Source of the DNA: Aedes albopictus
Lineage: Eukaryota > Arthropoda > Insecta > Diptera > Culicidae
Assembly: GCF_035046485.1 (NCBI RefSeq)
Contig: NC_085138.1
Coordinates: forward strand, 289,474,089-289,538,088
Direction of reading: 5' to 3'
Length of the DNA: 64,000 bases
Under the pieces are notes generated by a model. That model saw nothing but the letters and a program-made list of their open reading frames with translations, was not told the origin of the DNA and did not search any database. Position 1 is the first letter of the stretch. Each line of letters starts with the position of its first letter. A program made the position numbers and the translations under genes. Shown here in pieces: positions 9,812 through 22,810 of the stretch.

Positions 9812-10838
9812 TTTTTTTTCTTTTGAACCATAGGGAGATAATCTGCTCAACAGACACCTGAGCAGGGAGGTCCAGGTAGTGTGGGGTTAAGACCCGGTTT
9901 GTACAAAAAAAAAAGTGAAAGTCAGGACTACTCTTTCCTCGACCCACTAAACAACCATCCGGAACCACCAAGAAGCATTGCTTCAGAGAAGAGGTAGTGC
10001 ACATAGCACCCTCAAGGTTAGCTGCGTAGCCTGCAACAGCAAACATCGATGACTTGCTTTGGGAGTCCATCAAGCATGCTGGCGCTTAGCCAGTTTCCCC
10101 AGCTGTCCTTACCAGTCTATTTCTCTTCGAAAGGCTGGCAGGATCGACACCCCGCCTTTTTCCAACTGCACAGCAAGTATCAAGATACCGCGTTCACAGC
10201 GGTTTGACCTTCCCACAAGTAAGAACCTATCAGCCATCACACAGAAAGACATGCCATCATGGGGCCCCAACCTTGCCAAGACCCCTTTCCAACCGCGGGC
10301 TCGGATCTTATCCAGTACACCGATGCCACGCCAGCAACACTACCAGAATGTTCTATCCGCGGTCAATTTCGCCTTGAGGGTCGATTTTGATCGCAGGGCA
10401 CCGATATGACCTACGTAGCCGATTTCGAACCCTTGGGCCATCTTTTGTATAGCATCTGTACTAGCAATTCTCCGAGTCCATTCGCCATCTTCTCTGTAAC
10501 TCCAAGACGATATGGGTAATAGCCGTTGAAACGGCATTCCAGCCAAACTCATCCTCACCGCATATGGCAAGCATGCGGTCACGCTTTGCACGCTCACCGC
10601 ATGCCCGAAACGATGTAGGTAGATACTGTCGGAAGCAACCATAGCCTAAAAGATACTGAGTTATGTGGAATGTTACTTCCTAGGGCGCCTGTTATTTAAC
10701 CCAACTATCTACCCTCGGGATCAACCTGTGGATCCACCTTCCTTTAATGGAACTGTCCCACGCGCGCTACCATTTGACCATGGAGGCCAATTTGGCAGCC
10801 CTGCGTATGCCTTTTGTGCCGCGCATTTCGAAGCACTA
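9812..10838 (-). other. probable LINE-like 3' fragment with A-rich tail, minus strand
   Basis: On the minus strand the segment ends in an A-rich tail (AAAAGAAAAAAAAA at 9812-9825) against the broken RTE copy. A 100-codon minus frame at 10340-10642 has no domain that I can name. Near 10690-10790 the minus strand has tRNA-like boxes (GGTAGCGCGCGTGGGA and GGTTGATCCCG), so part of this may be SINE. The class is uncertain. Confidence 0.35.
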
Positions 10839-10840
10839 TA

Positions 10841-11783
10841 CAGGGTGTTAGGTTCCTGAGTGCAAACTTTTTAAAGGGTGATAGAGGACCATAAATGGAG
10901 AAAAAAATTGTTCTACGCATATGGTCAAATCTCAACCGTTGCGTAGTTATTGAGCTTCCCATGTTTTTGACTCTTATTGCCTTAATTGGTCAAACTTTTC
11001 GATTTTTTTTACCCTTATTCGAAAGATTATTGAATTTTCTATCAAATGGCATCTTTAAATCAATTGGTTTAGTTAAATAACTAAGTTTTCTAGAGCAAAA
11101 TACCAAAAAATAGTGTATTTTTATTGGTTTTTGTCAATTATCTATGAAACATGCGTAAGAAATTAAAATTCTTTCATAGACAAAGTTGTGGCCCCTGTTA
11201 CACTCTACAATTCGTTCTTTGACACTTAACTTCTAGCTCTTATCGTTTTCTTGCAATTTTGATTTAAATGTGCGGCACAATGCGCAAAAATGTGCTTTCC
11301 ATGACAGTTTCAAATTTATGATCTGAAATGCGATGTTAAAATCGAAATTGCAACAAAACGATAAGAGATAGAAGTTTGATGTCAAATAACGAATTGTAGA
11401 GTGGAACAGGGGCCACAACTTCGCCTGAGAAAGAATTTTGAATTATTACGCATTTTTTAAAGTTAATTGACAAAAATAAATTAAAACACACTACTTTTGA
11501 GCTATTTGCTCTAGAAAACTTAGTTATTTAACTAAACCAATCGATTCAAAGATGCCATTTGAAAGAAAGTTCAATAATCTTTCGAATAAGGGTAAAAAAT
11601 CTTCGATAAGTTTGACCATTTTCAAGCTATAGCCAGTTTAGGCAATAAGAGTCAAAAACATGGGAAGTTCAATAACTACGTAACGGTTAATATTTGACCA
11701 TATGCGTAGAACATTTTTTTTTTCTCCATTTATGGTCCTCTAACACCCTTTAAAAAGTTTGCACTCAGGAACCTAACACCCTG
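10841..11783. mobile_element. 943-bp palindromic TA-flanked element
   Basis: Both ends read CAGGGTGTTAGGTTCCTGAG inward, with TA at 10839-10840 and 11784-11785. The inverted match continues for about 430-450 bp per arm with small indels, including a ~16-bp one. Only a short loop around 11270-11330 is unpaired. There is no coding. This is a Tc1/mariner-type foldback element; a transcript through it would form a very long hairpin. Confidence 0.85.
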
Positions 11784-11849
11784 TATAAACGACTGACTGA
11801 TAGGCAGAATTTATCCCTCTGCAATTGGTTTTTCGGTCCGGAAAATTAT

Positions 11850-12655
11850 GAGCGGGGTAATTTTATTACCTCTGACTTGACCTCCGACGTTTCGGCCCTT
11901 GGTTTGAGCCTTCTTCAGGGAGGTCTAAAACATAGGTGTTTTATTACAAAAATTTACCAAAATTTACAATGTTCATATTACTTATGAACAAAAGAAGGAC
12001 CTTTTGTCATAGATTCCGCAATAGGTAGTGCTGAGGCCTTCTAAATACGTCGGTGCGGTGGTTTACTGTGCCGGGGGTATTGTAGATGTGGAAACATTCT
12101 AGCAGGGGGAGAGTGGTTCTGTAGTATGTGGGTCTGTCCTATCTTTTATTTTCGTCTGTTGCAGAGCCCATCTTCTCGTGCGCAATGTTCGGTTAGATCT
12201 GTTTTTGAGCTCTGTTGCGTCATTGCTTGGTCGGTGTTTGTATATCACTGATCTCGTTATCGGTTGTGCTGGTTAATATTAGATTGGTGTCCACTTATAC
12301 GCTTTTTCAGCTTATTCGTGGTCATACCAATGTAGACTTGATCACAGTCGTTACACGGTATCCGGTATATGACGTTGTGTTGCTGCATCGAGTCTATACG
12401 GTCTTTGACTCTGATGTGCAGGAGTCCAACGGTGTTTACCTTTCGGTTTGCTATTCTTACTGTTGAGTAGTCCTGCTGTAGACATCGGCTTATTCTCTGG
12501 CTGAGTTGGGGGATGTACGGGAGGCTGACGGTTTTGAATGTTTCGGTTGTTGGGTTGTGCGTTGATGGGGTCGTGGGTGTACAGGTGTTTTGGTCTGGAT
12601 TGGGTACGGCGGCGATGGGGATGGCAGCGTTGGTGGTGGCGATGGCGATGGAGAA
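11850..12655 (-). pseudogene. Penelope-like element, C-terminal GIY-YIG endonuclease fragment
   Basis: In the minus frame at 12257-12650 a stretch reads NVIYRIPCNDCDQVYIGMTT, followed by NKLKKRISGHQ. This is the GIY-YIG nuclease signature (VIY...YIG then a conserved Arg) with the Cys-containing linker CNDC found in Penelope elements. Downstream on the minus strand, after frameshifts, LTEHC and CFHIY remnants continue. The segment near 11873-11903 encodes a KALEGRNVGG-like tail in Penelope style. The reverse transcriptase half is absent, cut at about 12655 by another repeat. It is broken and non-functional. Confidence 0.8.
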
Positions 12656-12659
12656 GATG

Positions 12660-13050
12660 ATACTCATAGTTCTGAACAACTTTGCCGAAGATCGTATCTT
12701 CCTATCTGGCTTCAATCTCGTGCTATATCTCAACAAAGTTATATCGGAATTCACTATGTACACTAGTGCCACGTGGTGGTAAAATTTGGAACTATGCTCT
12801 TCATGAACTAGGAGTACTCGCAGTCCTGAAAAACTTTGCCGAAGATCGTACCTTCCTATCTGACTTCAATCTCGTGCTACATACCCCCCCCCCCCCCCCA
12901 AGTCGTACCGGAATTCACTATGTACACTAGCGCCACGTGGTGGTGAAATTCGGAACTATGAAATCCATCACCAGGAAGTGGTTGTAGTTCTGAATAACTT
13001 TGCCGAAAACAGAATGTTGCTATCTTGACGAGGTTCCGAGAGAACTCGCT
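12660..13050. repeat. three-copy tandem repeat, about 160-bp period
   Basis: AACTTTGCCGAAGATCG and close variants recur at about 12676, 12831 and 12996. A TTCACTATGTACACTAG segment and CCACGTGGTGG also recur. The middle copy contains a 16-base C run at 12884-12899. There is no coding. Confidence 0.75.
12884..12899 (+). repeat. poly(C) run of 16
   Basis: Uninterrupted C from 12884 to 12899 within the second unit of the surrounding tandem repeat. Its length may be an assembly or sequencing estimate. Confidence 0.8.
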
Positions 13051-15240
13051 AAGACATGGTACTCGTATCCAATCTGGGAACAAAACGGAACCGGAAGAAG
13101 TTGAAAATGTGGAACTAATGTTTTCGCCTGGTTCTCACCGGAAGCTGCATGAAATTCCAATCGGCTTTCACTACACCTCTCTAGGATAGTATAGGATTCC
13201 GTGACCGCAAAAAAAAAAATGAAATTTGGTTTACTAACTGTTGAGATATCGATGTGCAAAAAAATAGTTCCACGTTTTTTTTTGCCTGTCGGTACTTACT
13301 CTTACTCTAATGGGAGACAATGTCAAACCGATCATTTTAGTCGTCGTGAGAAAATATTACGTTTTATAACGTCGTATCAAGTATCAATACATTGTTGATG
13401 AACGTTCAAAATGTCATTTAAATCGGTTCACTGGTTTCCGGGATATGACAGTTCAAAAATTTGTTGCCTTCAAAATAGTATTTTACCAGACCGATTCTTA
13501 CGTCGCGACAGATAAAATAATCTCAAATTTGTACTAATGATGCACATATAATAGGTTGATAAACAGTCACAATTTGATATGTTTTTATGCACTCTTTGAA
13601 AAGTTATAGCATGTTGAACTTGTTTTGTGAGAGAAAAAAAGTTGCCTATCCCAAACATTTTGGCCACCCCCTGTAAGTGTGGGCTACCCTAGTGTTAGGC
13701 ATTTACTACTTTGTTCACCCTGCCGATAATAAGTTAAGAGACTGCCAAATTCGTTTTTTCCCATTTCAACAACTTGAGCAGTGCTATATGGATGTTGAAT
13801 TGCGTTTTCAAAAGTTTTAAATACTCTGGCACACGGAAAGCGACGAACCGTCCAATCTACCAAACACCAAACCAAAACTGATCCATTTCGTACCTTGCCC
13901 TCGAGGCAGATAAAAAGCAAGATCTTATTTTGGAGCTCACGCAACATCGCATACACAGAGCTCAACAAAAGCAAATCGTTTCCAAATTGAAAATTTAAGA
14001 TCGAATTATGAGCAACAATAAAAAATCAATTTATGGTAAGCATTTTATTGCATTGATTTGCTTTTCTCCGCCGCGCAGCAACACATGGGCGACCGTTGGT
14101 GAAGTTTATTTTACGATGCCTCCTCAACCCTAACATCGGTTAATGGAGTGAACTTTTGGACATTACGGGAAACGTATCGAAGCCGCCGCCATCGCACATC
14201 TGGACCGGACGAGATAGTCGAGTTCGTCGTACATATTACACTTGTTTGCGCTCCGGTTGGTTCGGCGGATCCGATGCGATGCGACACAAAGACCCGTCTG
14301 AACTCTCTGCGAGGATGCGATGGGAAAATGAAATTCGATCACATTCTGCTGGGTGTTTGGGCCGGGGTATCGCTGGTTTAACCCTTGGATGGCCTTGTTT
14401 CGAGCCCCGATTCGATGCGTGACGCGTTGCTCGGGTTCGGAACGGAAAGTGCAAATCGAAACGCGAAGAGATTAAAGTCGTGCGTCTGGTTCTGATGAAA
14501 GGAGAGGGCGGTCGTCATAAATTCGAACGTTTTATCGCTCAAACCATTATAGACAATGTCAACACGGGTCAAACAGATGAAGCGATTCCGTCCGCACCTC
14601 TGATTTTGATTCCGTTTGTGGGTATTTATTCCGATTCTGAGTTTTGGCATTGTGAATGGAATTTAAAGCATAACAGCGCGATTGGAGCGGAATCCTACCG
14701 CAAGGTGAAACGAAGATTCGACTTGGGGGATGATATCAAGTGTGGTGGTGTTCGGGTATCTTCTTTCTCGTTTTGAACATTTCTATAAAGTACAAATAAT
14801 AGTAGGGTATGTGTTCCATCATTAATCTCACGCTCCCATATTCATCCTATTCGAAAACAAGCGATTACGGCACCGATTGATTCCGTTCTTTTTGTTTTCA
14901 TGGGTGCTCACTTCTAACAAAAAATACAAAAATAAGAAACAAAACAAACAGCGCTTCAATCCTTTGTTTTTCGTAGGATGAAAATGGGAGCCACATGCTT
15001 AAGAAGGGAACCAATACCCTACATTCATTTTGGAAGACTTCCGGCAATAGGTAAACTGCTTGCTCTTGTTCTGGTATCAATAATCACATAATGCGCATCC
15101 TTAAAATTGTTCCGATGTTGCCCAGCAGATAGCTTCGGATGTAGTTTTTGCTCCACAACCTCTGAGCGGCCTGTGCAATTGCTTACCACACACTTAATTC
15201 AGATTGCCGGGATATCAGCATTTTTCCATTCTTTTGCCGA
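13051..15240. other. unassigned region, no gene seen
   Basis: Several short frames occur on both strands (for example 14480-14776 plus, 98 codons; 13684-13974 minus, 96 codons) without recognisable domains. I see no long inverted or tandem repeats. It is a candidate for unique host intergenic or intronic DNA. Confidence 0.4.
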
Positions 15241-15244
15241 GATT

Positions 15245-15414
15245 TGCACAGCCGAGTAATCAGCAAACAACAATTTTGCTGAGATCTCAGCAATTTTGAC
15301 AGTTCATCGCTGAGCTTCGGCAATCGTTTTGCTGAGAGTCAGCTAACAAATGTCACTTTTTGCTGAGATATCAGCTGATAGTTTTACTGAGCAGACGGCT
15401 GTGCGCGTTTTTGC
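15245..15414. mobile_element. small inverted-repeat element with TTGCTGAGATCTCAGCAA motifs
   Basis: GCACAGCCG at 15245 is matched by CGGCTGTGC ending near 15414. The interior has a perfect 18-bp palindrome TTGCTGAGATCTCAGCAA at 15276-15293 and related TTTTGCTGAGA motifs at about 15328 and 15358. The boundaries and target duplication are unclear. Confidence 0.5.
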
Positions 15415-15419
15415 CGAGC

Positions 15420-16790
15420 CCGCAAATCTGTTTTGAGTGTGCACGTTAGTCTTCAATACCGAACGCATAACTTCCTCGGCACAAGCCATGCCAGAGCGCA
15501 TAAAGCAATTTGTAGTGATTGCCATAAATAGAGTGACAAAGCCAGGATTTGCCGCACGCGGTCCAACTCCGGTGGGAATTGTTCCACGAAGCACCACACC
15601 GACTTCACGCTGCGCTGGGCGAGTTCCATTGCTTTGAAGAATTAGAACACACCGCACCGACCGGACGATGATGGTGGTGGCGACAACTACAACGATTGCG
15701 CGCATCTTGTCCCTTTGTAGAACTGCCGCCGCCGCTGGGACTTTGCCTGGGTCTGCGCACGCATCGGACTCACACTCACCGCGCGAGGCGTCAAATTGTC
15801 ATTCGGAAAGTTTGGTCTCCGCGCGGATCAGCTCAGCTCCGGAGGAAGCGAGAGTGCGCTTATAAATGGCATCGAAATTAGACGCACATCAGCGATAATT
15901 GTCGACGACGATTAGATCTGCGGGCTTGTCGCCATGCACCCCGGAATGAAGAAAAGTATGCCCACCCACCGGACCGGCCGCTCCGATGATCGTGCGGTTG
16001 CAACGTCCCGAGGTGACGCATGAACGCAGGAATAGAGAGAGGATCGGCGTCGTCGTCGCGTCGATGCTGAAGTCATCAATCGCGCTTGGTTGGTCGCCGA
16101 TAGCCATCAACCGCTCCGCACAGTCAACAAGTGGGACTCGCAATTGACGACCATTATTGTGCAGTAATTAATAATTGGTGATGGTGTGATTCGATAAGAT
16201 CCTCGTCTCCGCATCGTATCGGATCCGCGAGATAAAGATGGTATGGCGAGAGACCTACATTGTGTGGACGAGTGGCTCCACCGGTGAGTGGAAAGCCGAA
16301 CAAAAAATGTGCGAAGTGTAATCAATACTATCATCGCAATCGGTGTTGCGATCTGCAATCCATTATTTATGCTTTTATGGGGAATGATTTTTCGTTTTTT
16401 TTTCTGGAATTTGCAGCATAAGAGGAGTATCATCGTTTTGGTGTTGCTGGCTTAAAGATGAATAATTATGATACAATCCCTTATTTTTGGAAACAAGGCA
16501 ATAGACCTTCTGTATAATGGTACATTAAAGTGTTTCTAATATATTTAGGAGATTATTGCTAAACTGATTAAATAACTGCGTAAGTCATGATTATCTGATT
16601 ATTGAAATGTGGTATGAAATTGCGAATGGAATAATTCAACATTTCTTGGCATTGACTTAAGTTGGATTTTTTTTCTGATGGGGAGGGGGGGCAAGGAAGG
16701 CCTTGACTTGAGATGACTTTTACGCGACACGAGCGCCCGATATGTTAAATCGGTATTGCAGTCTTGAGGAATAAAAAATGAATTCATCTA
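15420..16790. other. unassigned region, moderately GC-rich, no gene seen
   Basis: More GC-rich than its surroundings from about 15430 to 16100. Minus frames at 15343-15705 and 16107-16433 show no known domain, and the first overlaps the preceding inverted-repeat element. It could hold an untranslated exon or promoter, but the sequence alone does not show that. Confidence 0.35.
15861..15867 (+). promoter_or_regulatory. possible TATA box
   Basis: TATAAAT lies at the downstream edge of the GC-rich stretch and has CATCAGCG about 30 bp downstream, weakly like an insect initiator. No open frame follows, so this is only a possibility. Confidence 0.2.
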
Positions 16791-16794
16791 GGGA

Positions 16795-19700
16795 TTTCAA
16801 CAGTCATTTTTTTGGGGGATTTGTCCTGGGATATCTTTAGAAGTTCCTCCAATGATTGTTCCATTGCTTTTTTTCGAGTTTCCCTTCAGGATTTTCTCCA
16901 GAGATTATTTAAGGTATTTCTGCAGGTATTCCTTCTGAGATTTTTTCAAGGATTTCTCTATATTTTTCTCCAGAATTCCGCTAGGGATTGCTCCAATAAT
17001 TCTATCTGTAATTATTTGAAGAATTTTTAAAGGAATGTCTTCCATAAATTTTCTCAGAAAATTTTACTGGGGATTGTTTGATAATTGATCCATGAATTGC
17101 TTAACAATTTTGAACAAAAATCCTTTAGGATTCTGTCCAAGTATTCCTTCAATAATTCGTCTAGAAATTACTACAGACATGGATATTTTCAGATTTTTAT
17201 CCAGGGATTCTACAGAAATTCTTCCAAAATTTCGTCAAGAAACCTCTCCTGAGTTTCCCCAAGAATTCCTCATGTGGTTGCCTCCGGGATTTCTTCAGAA
17301 ATCTGTGATTCTTTCAGGAATAACTGCTAGGATTATTTGAAAAATGCCTCTAAGAATTCTTCTTGGGGTTCCATCTGGAATTCCTCCTGAAATTCTTTCA
17401 GAAACTCCTCCTGGAATTAATCCAAATCTTCCTCCAGGAACTGTCCAGGAATTCTGCTTGGGATTGCTTCCGAGATTCATCATAGGCTTTCTTCAGAAAC
17501 TCCTCTAGATATTGCTTCAGGAACTGCAAGAAAGATCCCTCGACGAGTTCCTCTACGTATTCATTTAAGGATTCCTTTAGTTTAGGATTTCCTCAGGATT
17601 TCGAGCGAGTTCTTCATAAACTCCTCTTGAAATTCGCTCTGGAATTGCTCCCTTGATTCCTTCAGGAATTCTTCAAGGGATTCCTCTAGAAATTCTTACA
17701 GGAACTCTGCCAGGATTCCTCTGGGAATTTCTGCAGGAATCCCCCTTAAAATTCCTACAAGGATTCGGGTATTTCTCCTGAAAGTGCTCCAGTGATTCTT
17801 CAAAGAAATTCTCCAGGAATTTCTCTAGGGGTTTTTCATGGAATTCATGTAGGGATTCTTCTAGCAGTCCCTCTTAAGATTTCTCTAGGAATTTCTCTAA
17901 CGATTTCTCCGGAAATCCCTTCGGGCATGTCTCCTGGAATTTTTCCATGGGTTTATCCAAGCATTCCTTCAGACATTCCTTAGTCATTCCTCCAGAATTC
18001 AATTCAGAAACTCCTCCGGAAATACCTTCAGAAATTCCTCCAGGAACCGATCCAGAAATTCCTCAAGGAATTCCATCAGAAATTACTATGGCAATTACTC
18101 CAAGATATCCCCCAGGGGTTCCTTTTAAAATTCCTCCCTGAATTTATCAAGGTATTCCTCCAGGAGTTTCTCAAGAAGTTCTTCCTAAAGTTCCTTTAGG
18201 AGTTCCTCCAGTAATATCTCCAGGATTTCATCCATGCATTTCTGCAGGGACTCCTTTAGGAATTCCACCAAGAACTCCTCTGAGTGACCCCTGGTATTTC
18301 TTCAGGAAGTTGTCCAGGAAATTGTCCAGGGATTAATCCAGGAATTCCTCCCGAATTTTCCTCGTAAATTCCTACAGAAATACCTCCAGGAAATCCTCCA
18401 GGGATTCCTCCAGAAATTCTTTCATGAATTACTCCAGGATTTGTTTCAGGGATTCTTTCGGGGCTTCCTCCAAGAATTTACTAAAATTTATTTCAGGAAT
18501 ACCTCTAAGGATTCTTCAAGAGATTCCTCCTGGAATTCCTCCAATGATTCCTCCAGTAATTCCTCTAGAAATTCCTCCAAGAATTCCTCCAGAAATTCCT
18601 CTGGGAATTCCTCTAGCAATTTATTTAGAAATTACTTTTCAAATTTCTTCAGAGATTCCTCCCAGAATTCCCCAAAAGATTCCTCCATTAATTCATTCAG
18701 GGATTTCTCCAGAAATTCTTCCAGAGACAGTTCTACTGATTTTTCCCAAGAGTTCCTCTAGGGATTTCTCGTGGAGTTCCTGCTGAAAATCCGTCAGGAA
18801 TTCCTCCAGAAGTTCCTTCAGTCATTCGTCCTGAGGTGCCTCCAGAAATTGCTTCAGCGAATCCTCCAGAGATTTTTTCAAGTATTCTCCAAGGGATTCA
18901 CCCAAAAACTTCTCCAAAAAATTCACTAAGTATTCTAGGGAATCCTCCATAAAATCATCCAAGAATTCCTTCGGGATTTCTTCCAGGGTTTACTCCAGGA
19001 ATTTCTCCTGGAACGCATCCAGCGATTCCTCCAGGGTTTCCTCCAGATATTCCTGCAGGAATTCCTTTAGGATATCTTCCACGTATTCATCTCAGACCTC
19101 ATCCAGTGATTTCTCTATGTAGTCATCTAGGGATTGCTCGGGGAATTATTTCAGAGGTCCCTCACAGATTTCTTCTAGAAATTCCACCAGGAAGTCATCC
19201 AGAGATTGCTTCAGGCATTCGTCCAGGATTTTTTTCCATAGATGTTTCTAAGAATTTTTCCAGTTATTTTTTTTTAATTCCTCCAGGGATTCCTCCAAAA
19301 ATTCCTCTTGCGATATCTACAGAAATTCCTTCTGGTACACTTCAGAAATTCCTCCCAGAAATTCGTACAGACGCGTTCTAGGATCTCCTCCTGAGATTCC
19401 TCTTGGAATTGCTTCAAGGATTTCTCCAGGAATTCCACTGGGAATTCCTCCAAGAATTCCTCTAGGAATTCCTCCTGGAATTCGTACAGAAATTCTTCCA
19501 GAAATTTGTTCTGGGAATTCATCCAGGAATTCATCAAGAGATTTCTTCAGAAATTTCTTCAGGGATTCCTCCCATAATTTCTCCAGGAATTCATCCAGGG
19601 AGTCATCCAAGTGTACTTTCAGAAATTCTTGCAGGGATTCCTACAGGGTTCACTTCAGGCATACCGGCAGGTATTTCTCTAGGGATTTCTCCAGGAATTC

Positions 19701-20650
19701 TTCCAGAAATTCCTTCAAGAGTTTTTTCAGGGATTGTTCCAGGAATTCTTGTAGTGATTTCTTAATGAATTCCTCTCGAGATATTAAAAAAAAAATATTC
19801 AGGGGTCACAAACTTCAGAAATCCATCCATCATCTTTTGCAGGGATTCACTTAAGAATTTTTCCAGAATTACCAGCAGTTTTTTTTAATTACTTGAAGGA
19901 TATCCAGAGGAATAATTTTTGAGGGATAGAGGAGCTAAGATTCTCCAAGAAGTCATTCAGAAATTCTTTATAAGAAGTAATCCAAAGATTCATTCAGGAA
20001 TCCATCCATAAATTCCAGCAGCTCCAAAGGAGATTCTTCAGAAATTCGTCCTGCGATTTTCTAGGAATATATTTTGCGATTCTTTCGCAGTCACTGTGAT
20101 TTACGTTAACGCTCGAGCGATCGCGCTGTTGTATTTTGTACAACACATTAAACAAATCTCGCTTTTTGTATTCAGTTTTAGCGTGGTGCTGGCGATGGCG
20201 GTCAAACACGCGAATTACGAAATGTTAGACATGCATGCTAGAAGCGCTTTCAGACATTTCTCCAGGAAATCATTTAGTAACTCACCCAGAGAAGAAACTT
20301 TCAGAATTCTCCCAAAGTTTCATCCCAGAATTTCTCAAGAAAATGCACCACGAATTTCTCTAGAAATTCCTTTTTAAATTCCTCCAGACATTTCTTTTTG
20401 AAGACATTCCAGCTATTTGTGCAGGTGAATTCAAGGATTTCTTATTTTTTTCAAGAATTCCGTCATTTGAAAGTTCTCCGGAAATACATCCAAGAAATTC
20501 TTCAAAAATTTCACCAGGGATTTCCTTAAGAAATTCTTACAAGTACACCTCGAGGGTTTCCTTCAGTGATTTGTATTGGAATTCTCAAGGCTTTTACGAG
20601 AAAACCTTCAAAAATTCTTCCAAGGATCCTTCCGGAAGTACGTCAATTGA
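16795..20650. repeat. decayed TTCCTCCAGGAATT short-period repeat tract
   Basis: For almost 4 kb the plus strand is built of loosely periodic TTCCTCCAG, GAATTCCTC and AAATTCTTC words at roughly 9-15-bp spacing, interrupted near 20060-20260 by unrelated DNA. The reading frames here (for example 18424-18786) are rich in Ile, Pro, Glu and Ser purely because of the repeat. The same repeat in opposite orientation surrounds the 24-bp minisatellite at 23.4-24.8 kb. Confidence 0.85.
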
Positions 20651-22340
20651 TATTTCTATAAGATTCTGTTCTGAGATGAGTGTATGCAGTATATAGCAGT
20701 GTATAAAACTGTCTTTAGGGAAATTCCGTCAAGGATATACTCGGAGTCGGACCAAAACAACCGAAGGTTTATTCCCCTTAAATCACCTCCAGTATGATTT
20801 TTATTAATACACTCGCATTCACACTTCAGCTTTAAGGATCCTTTCTTATTATGTGACATCTATTTTCTCTAGGGGCTTCAAAAACTTCTGCTGGAATTCC
20901 ACTATAGATTCTTCCTATTTTTTTCACATGAGACTTTAATTATGCAAAGAAGCACTTCAACAATATTTTGCATCAATGCTGCTAGAAAATTCAGAGGTTC
21001 TTCAAGATACCCATCGAAGCATTAAAAAACAATCATTTTGATTTAGTTTCTCGACGATTCGAAAATGAAGTTGTACAAAGCATTGCTACGATTGCTTCTT
21101 ATATAATCCTAATTATATAATATTTTCAAACAAAACTAACTAAATACATTGACCATTTTGCACAATGATCATGTAAAGTGTGACAATTTTCAATACTTAT
21201 TAAGTAAACGTAAATGGGTGTATTAAGTCTTCGATTGGTTGAAAATACTTTGAAGAAACTTCAGACCTTCAACCTGTGTCGATTTCCGATCACTGTTTGC
21301 CCCCGGGGATGCACTCAATTAGTTATCCATTACTTATCGTGAAACAAGCAATTATATCACAATCAACATTTAAGCGCTCATGTTTATTATCCCTTGCTGC
21401 TGCTCGATCTCTGTTCCAATAATTCAGAACGGTAATTTGTTTGCTCAACATTCGAACAAATTGATACTGTATGCAAATGTAAACTGGTCCATCTGGTTGT
21501 TGGCTGCATGCGTGCCTTTGAAGTTTCGTTTTATCGTCTTCCGAGCTGAACCGAAAGCGAGACAATAACACTAAATGCATAGCTACAATGAGTAAAACTC
21601 GGCAAAACGTCCGTGGGGTATTACAATGCCCCTGGTTTCCTCACCCCTTCAAAGGAAACAAGAAGCGAGCACAAGTTCGCCAAAGTGAAACCAGAATTAA
21701 CGAAAAAATAACAAGCGTACGAACGAGGTATTATTTCATATATAATTAATTTTTTACTTCGACTTACAGGTTCATTCGGATGCGATCGTAGATACAACTG
21801 TAGATAATGGTAATGAAAGAGCACCCGACAGCGGACAACACGCAGACGACGACGACGACGACGACGACTTCGGTGATGGCTTAAACGGTGAAGACACTCG
21901 ACAGGATCCATAGCGTGCCAGCGGAGGACACCCCAAATATTCCATGATTTAAATTATCTCAACCCGATGAACAGGCAGTTGCGAAAGACACCATCCGCCT
22001 GGAATGGTAATTTGCCGGGGAAAATAAAATTCGACCTCTGGATGTTTTTCGAGAAAACGTTACGCTTTGGTTATGGTCTTGCGCGTTTTGACCTGCAGCA
22101 CCTGTCGGTCATCGTCCTGTGACAGTACCGTATACTGAGGTAAAGTGATTTTTGTTTCAGTTAAAAATTGAAAGTTGTACGTGTGCCTTTCTGAGATCTT
22201 TCTGAACTTGTACAGATTTTTTGAACCTTCTTAGTAGAATACCCTTTTCAAATAAGTGTTATCAGATTTGTACATTTTAAGTAATTTATCAAAGGATAGT
22301 CAAAAAGGGCGGAATTTAAAGGTACATAACTAATTACACT
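20651..22340. other. unassigned region, no gene seen
   Basis: No domain is recognisable in the short frames. A GAC trinucleotide run lies near 21846-21867. The stretch at 21900-22140 is more complex in composition and may be unique DNA. Confidence 0.4.
21846..21867 (+). repeat. GAC trinucleotide microsatellite
   Basis: About seven uninterrupted ACG/GAC triplets. No coding frame around it is supported. Confidence 0.75.
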
Positions 22341-22810
22341 AATTCGAAGACCTTTCTGAAATTCTTCGAGGAGTTCCTTCTGAAATTCCTTCAAGATTTC
22401 CTTCTGTGATCCCTAAACCACTTATTTACATGATTTCTTCAGTAGTTTTTTTTTCTGGGATTCAGGAGTACATTCCTGGAAGAATCCCGGAAGGAGCTCC
22501 TGGAACAATCCCGGAGGGATCTGCCGGAGGAATTCCGGACGAAACTCCTAAAGAAATTCCGGAAAGAACTCCTGAAGTTTTCCCAGAAGAAAATCCTGAA
22601 GGAATCCCGAAAGGAAGTCCTGGTAGGAATCCTGGAAGAAGCTTCCAGACCCAGAGGAATCCTGAAACAAAAACTCTCAAAAAATTCCCAGAAGAAACAT
22701 GCAGAGGAATTCCTGAAGGATCTCTTGGAGAAACACAGAAAGAACTCCTGGAAAAACCCAACTGGAACTCTTGAAGGAATCCTAGAAGGAACCCCTGAAG
22801 CAGGGTTCCT
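22340..22810. repeat. decayed GGAA/TTCC repeat, reverse orientation
   Basis: Words such as GGAATCCCGGAAGGA and AACTCCTGAA recur at ~12-bp steps. It is the complement of the TTCCTCCAG tract at 16.8-20.6 kb and appears to be the ancestral, unhomogenised form of the 24-bp array. Confidence 0.75.

Noticed and set aside
18424..18786. 120-codon frame rich in Ile-Pro-Glu in the TTCC repeat tract
   Set aside because: The composition follows from the degenerate repeat; a shifted frame nearby (18441-18761) is equally open.
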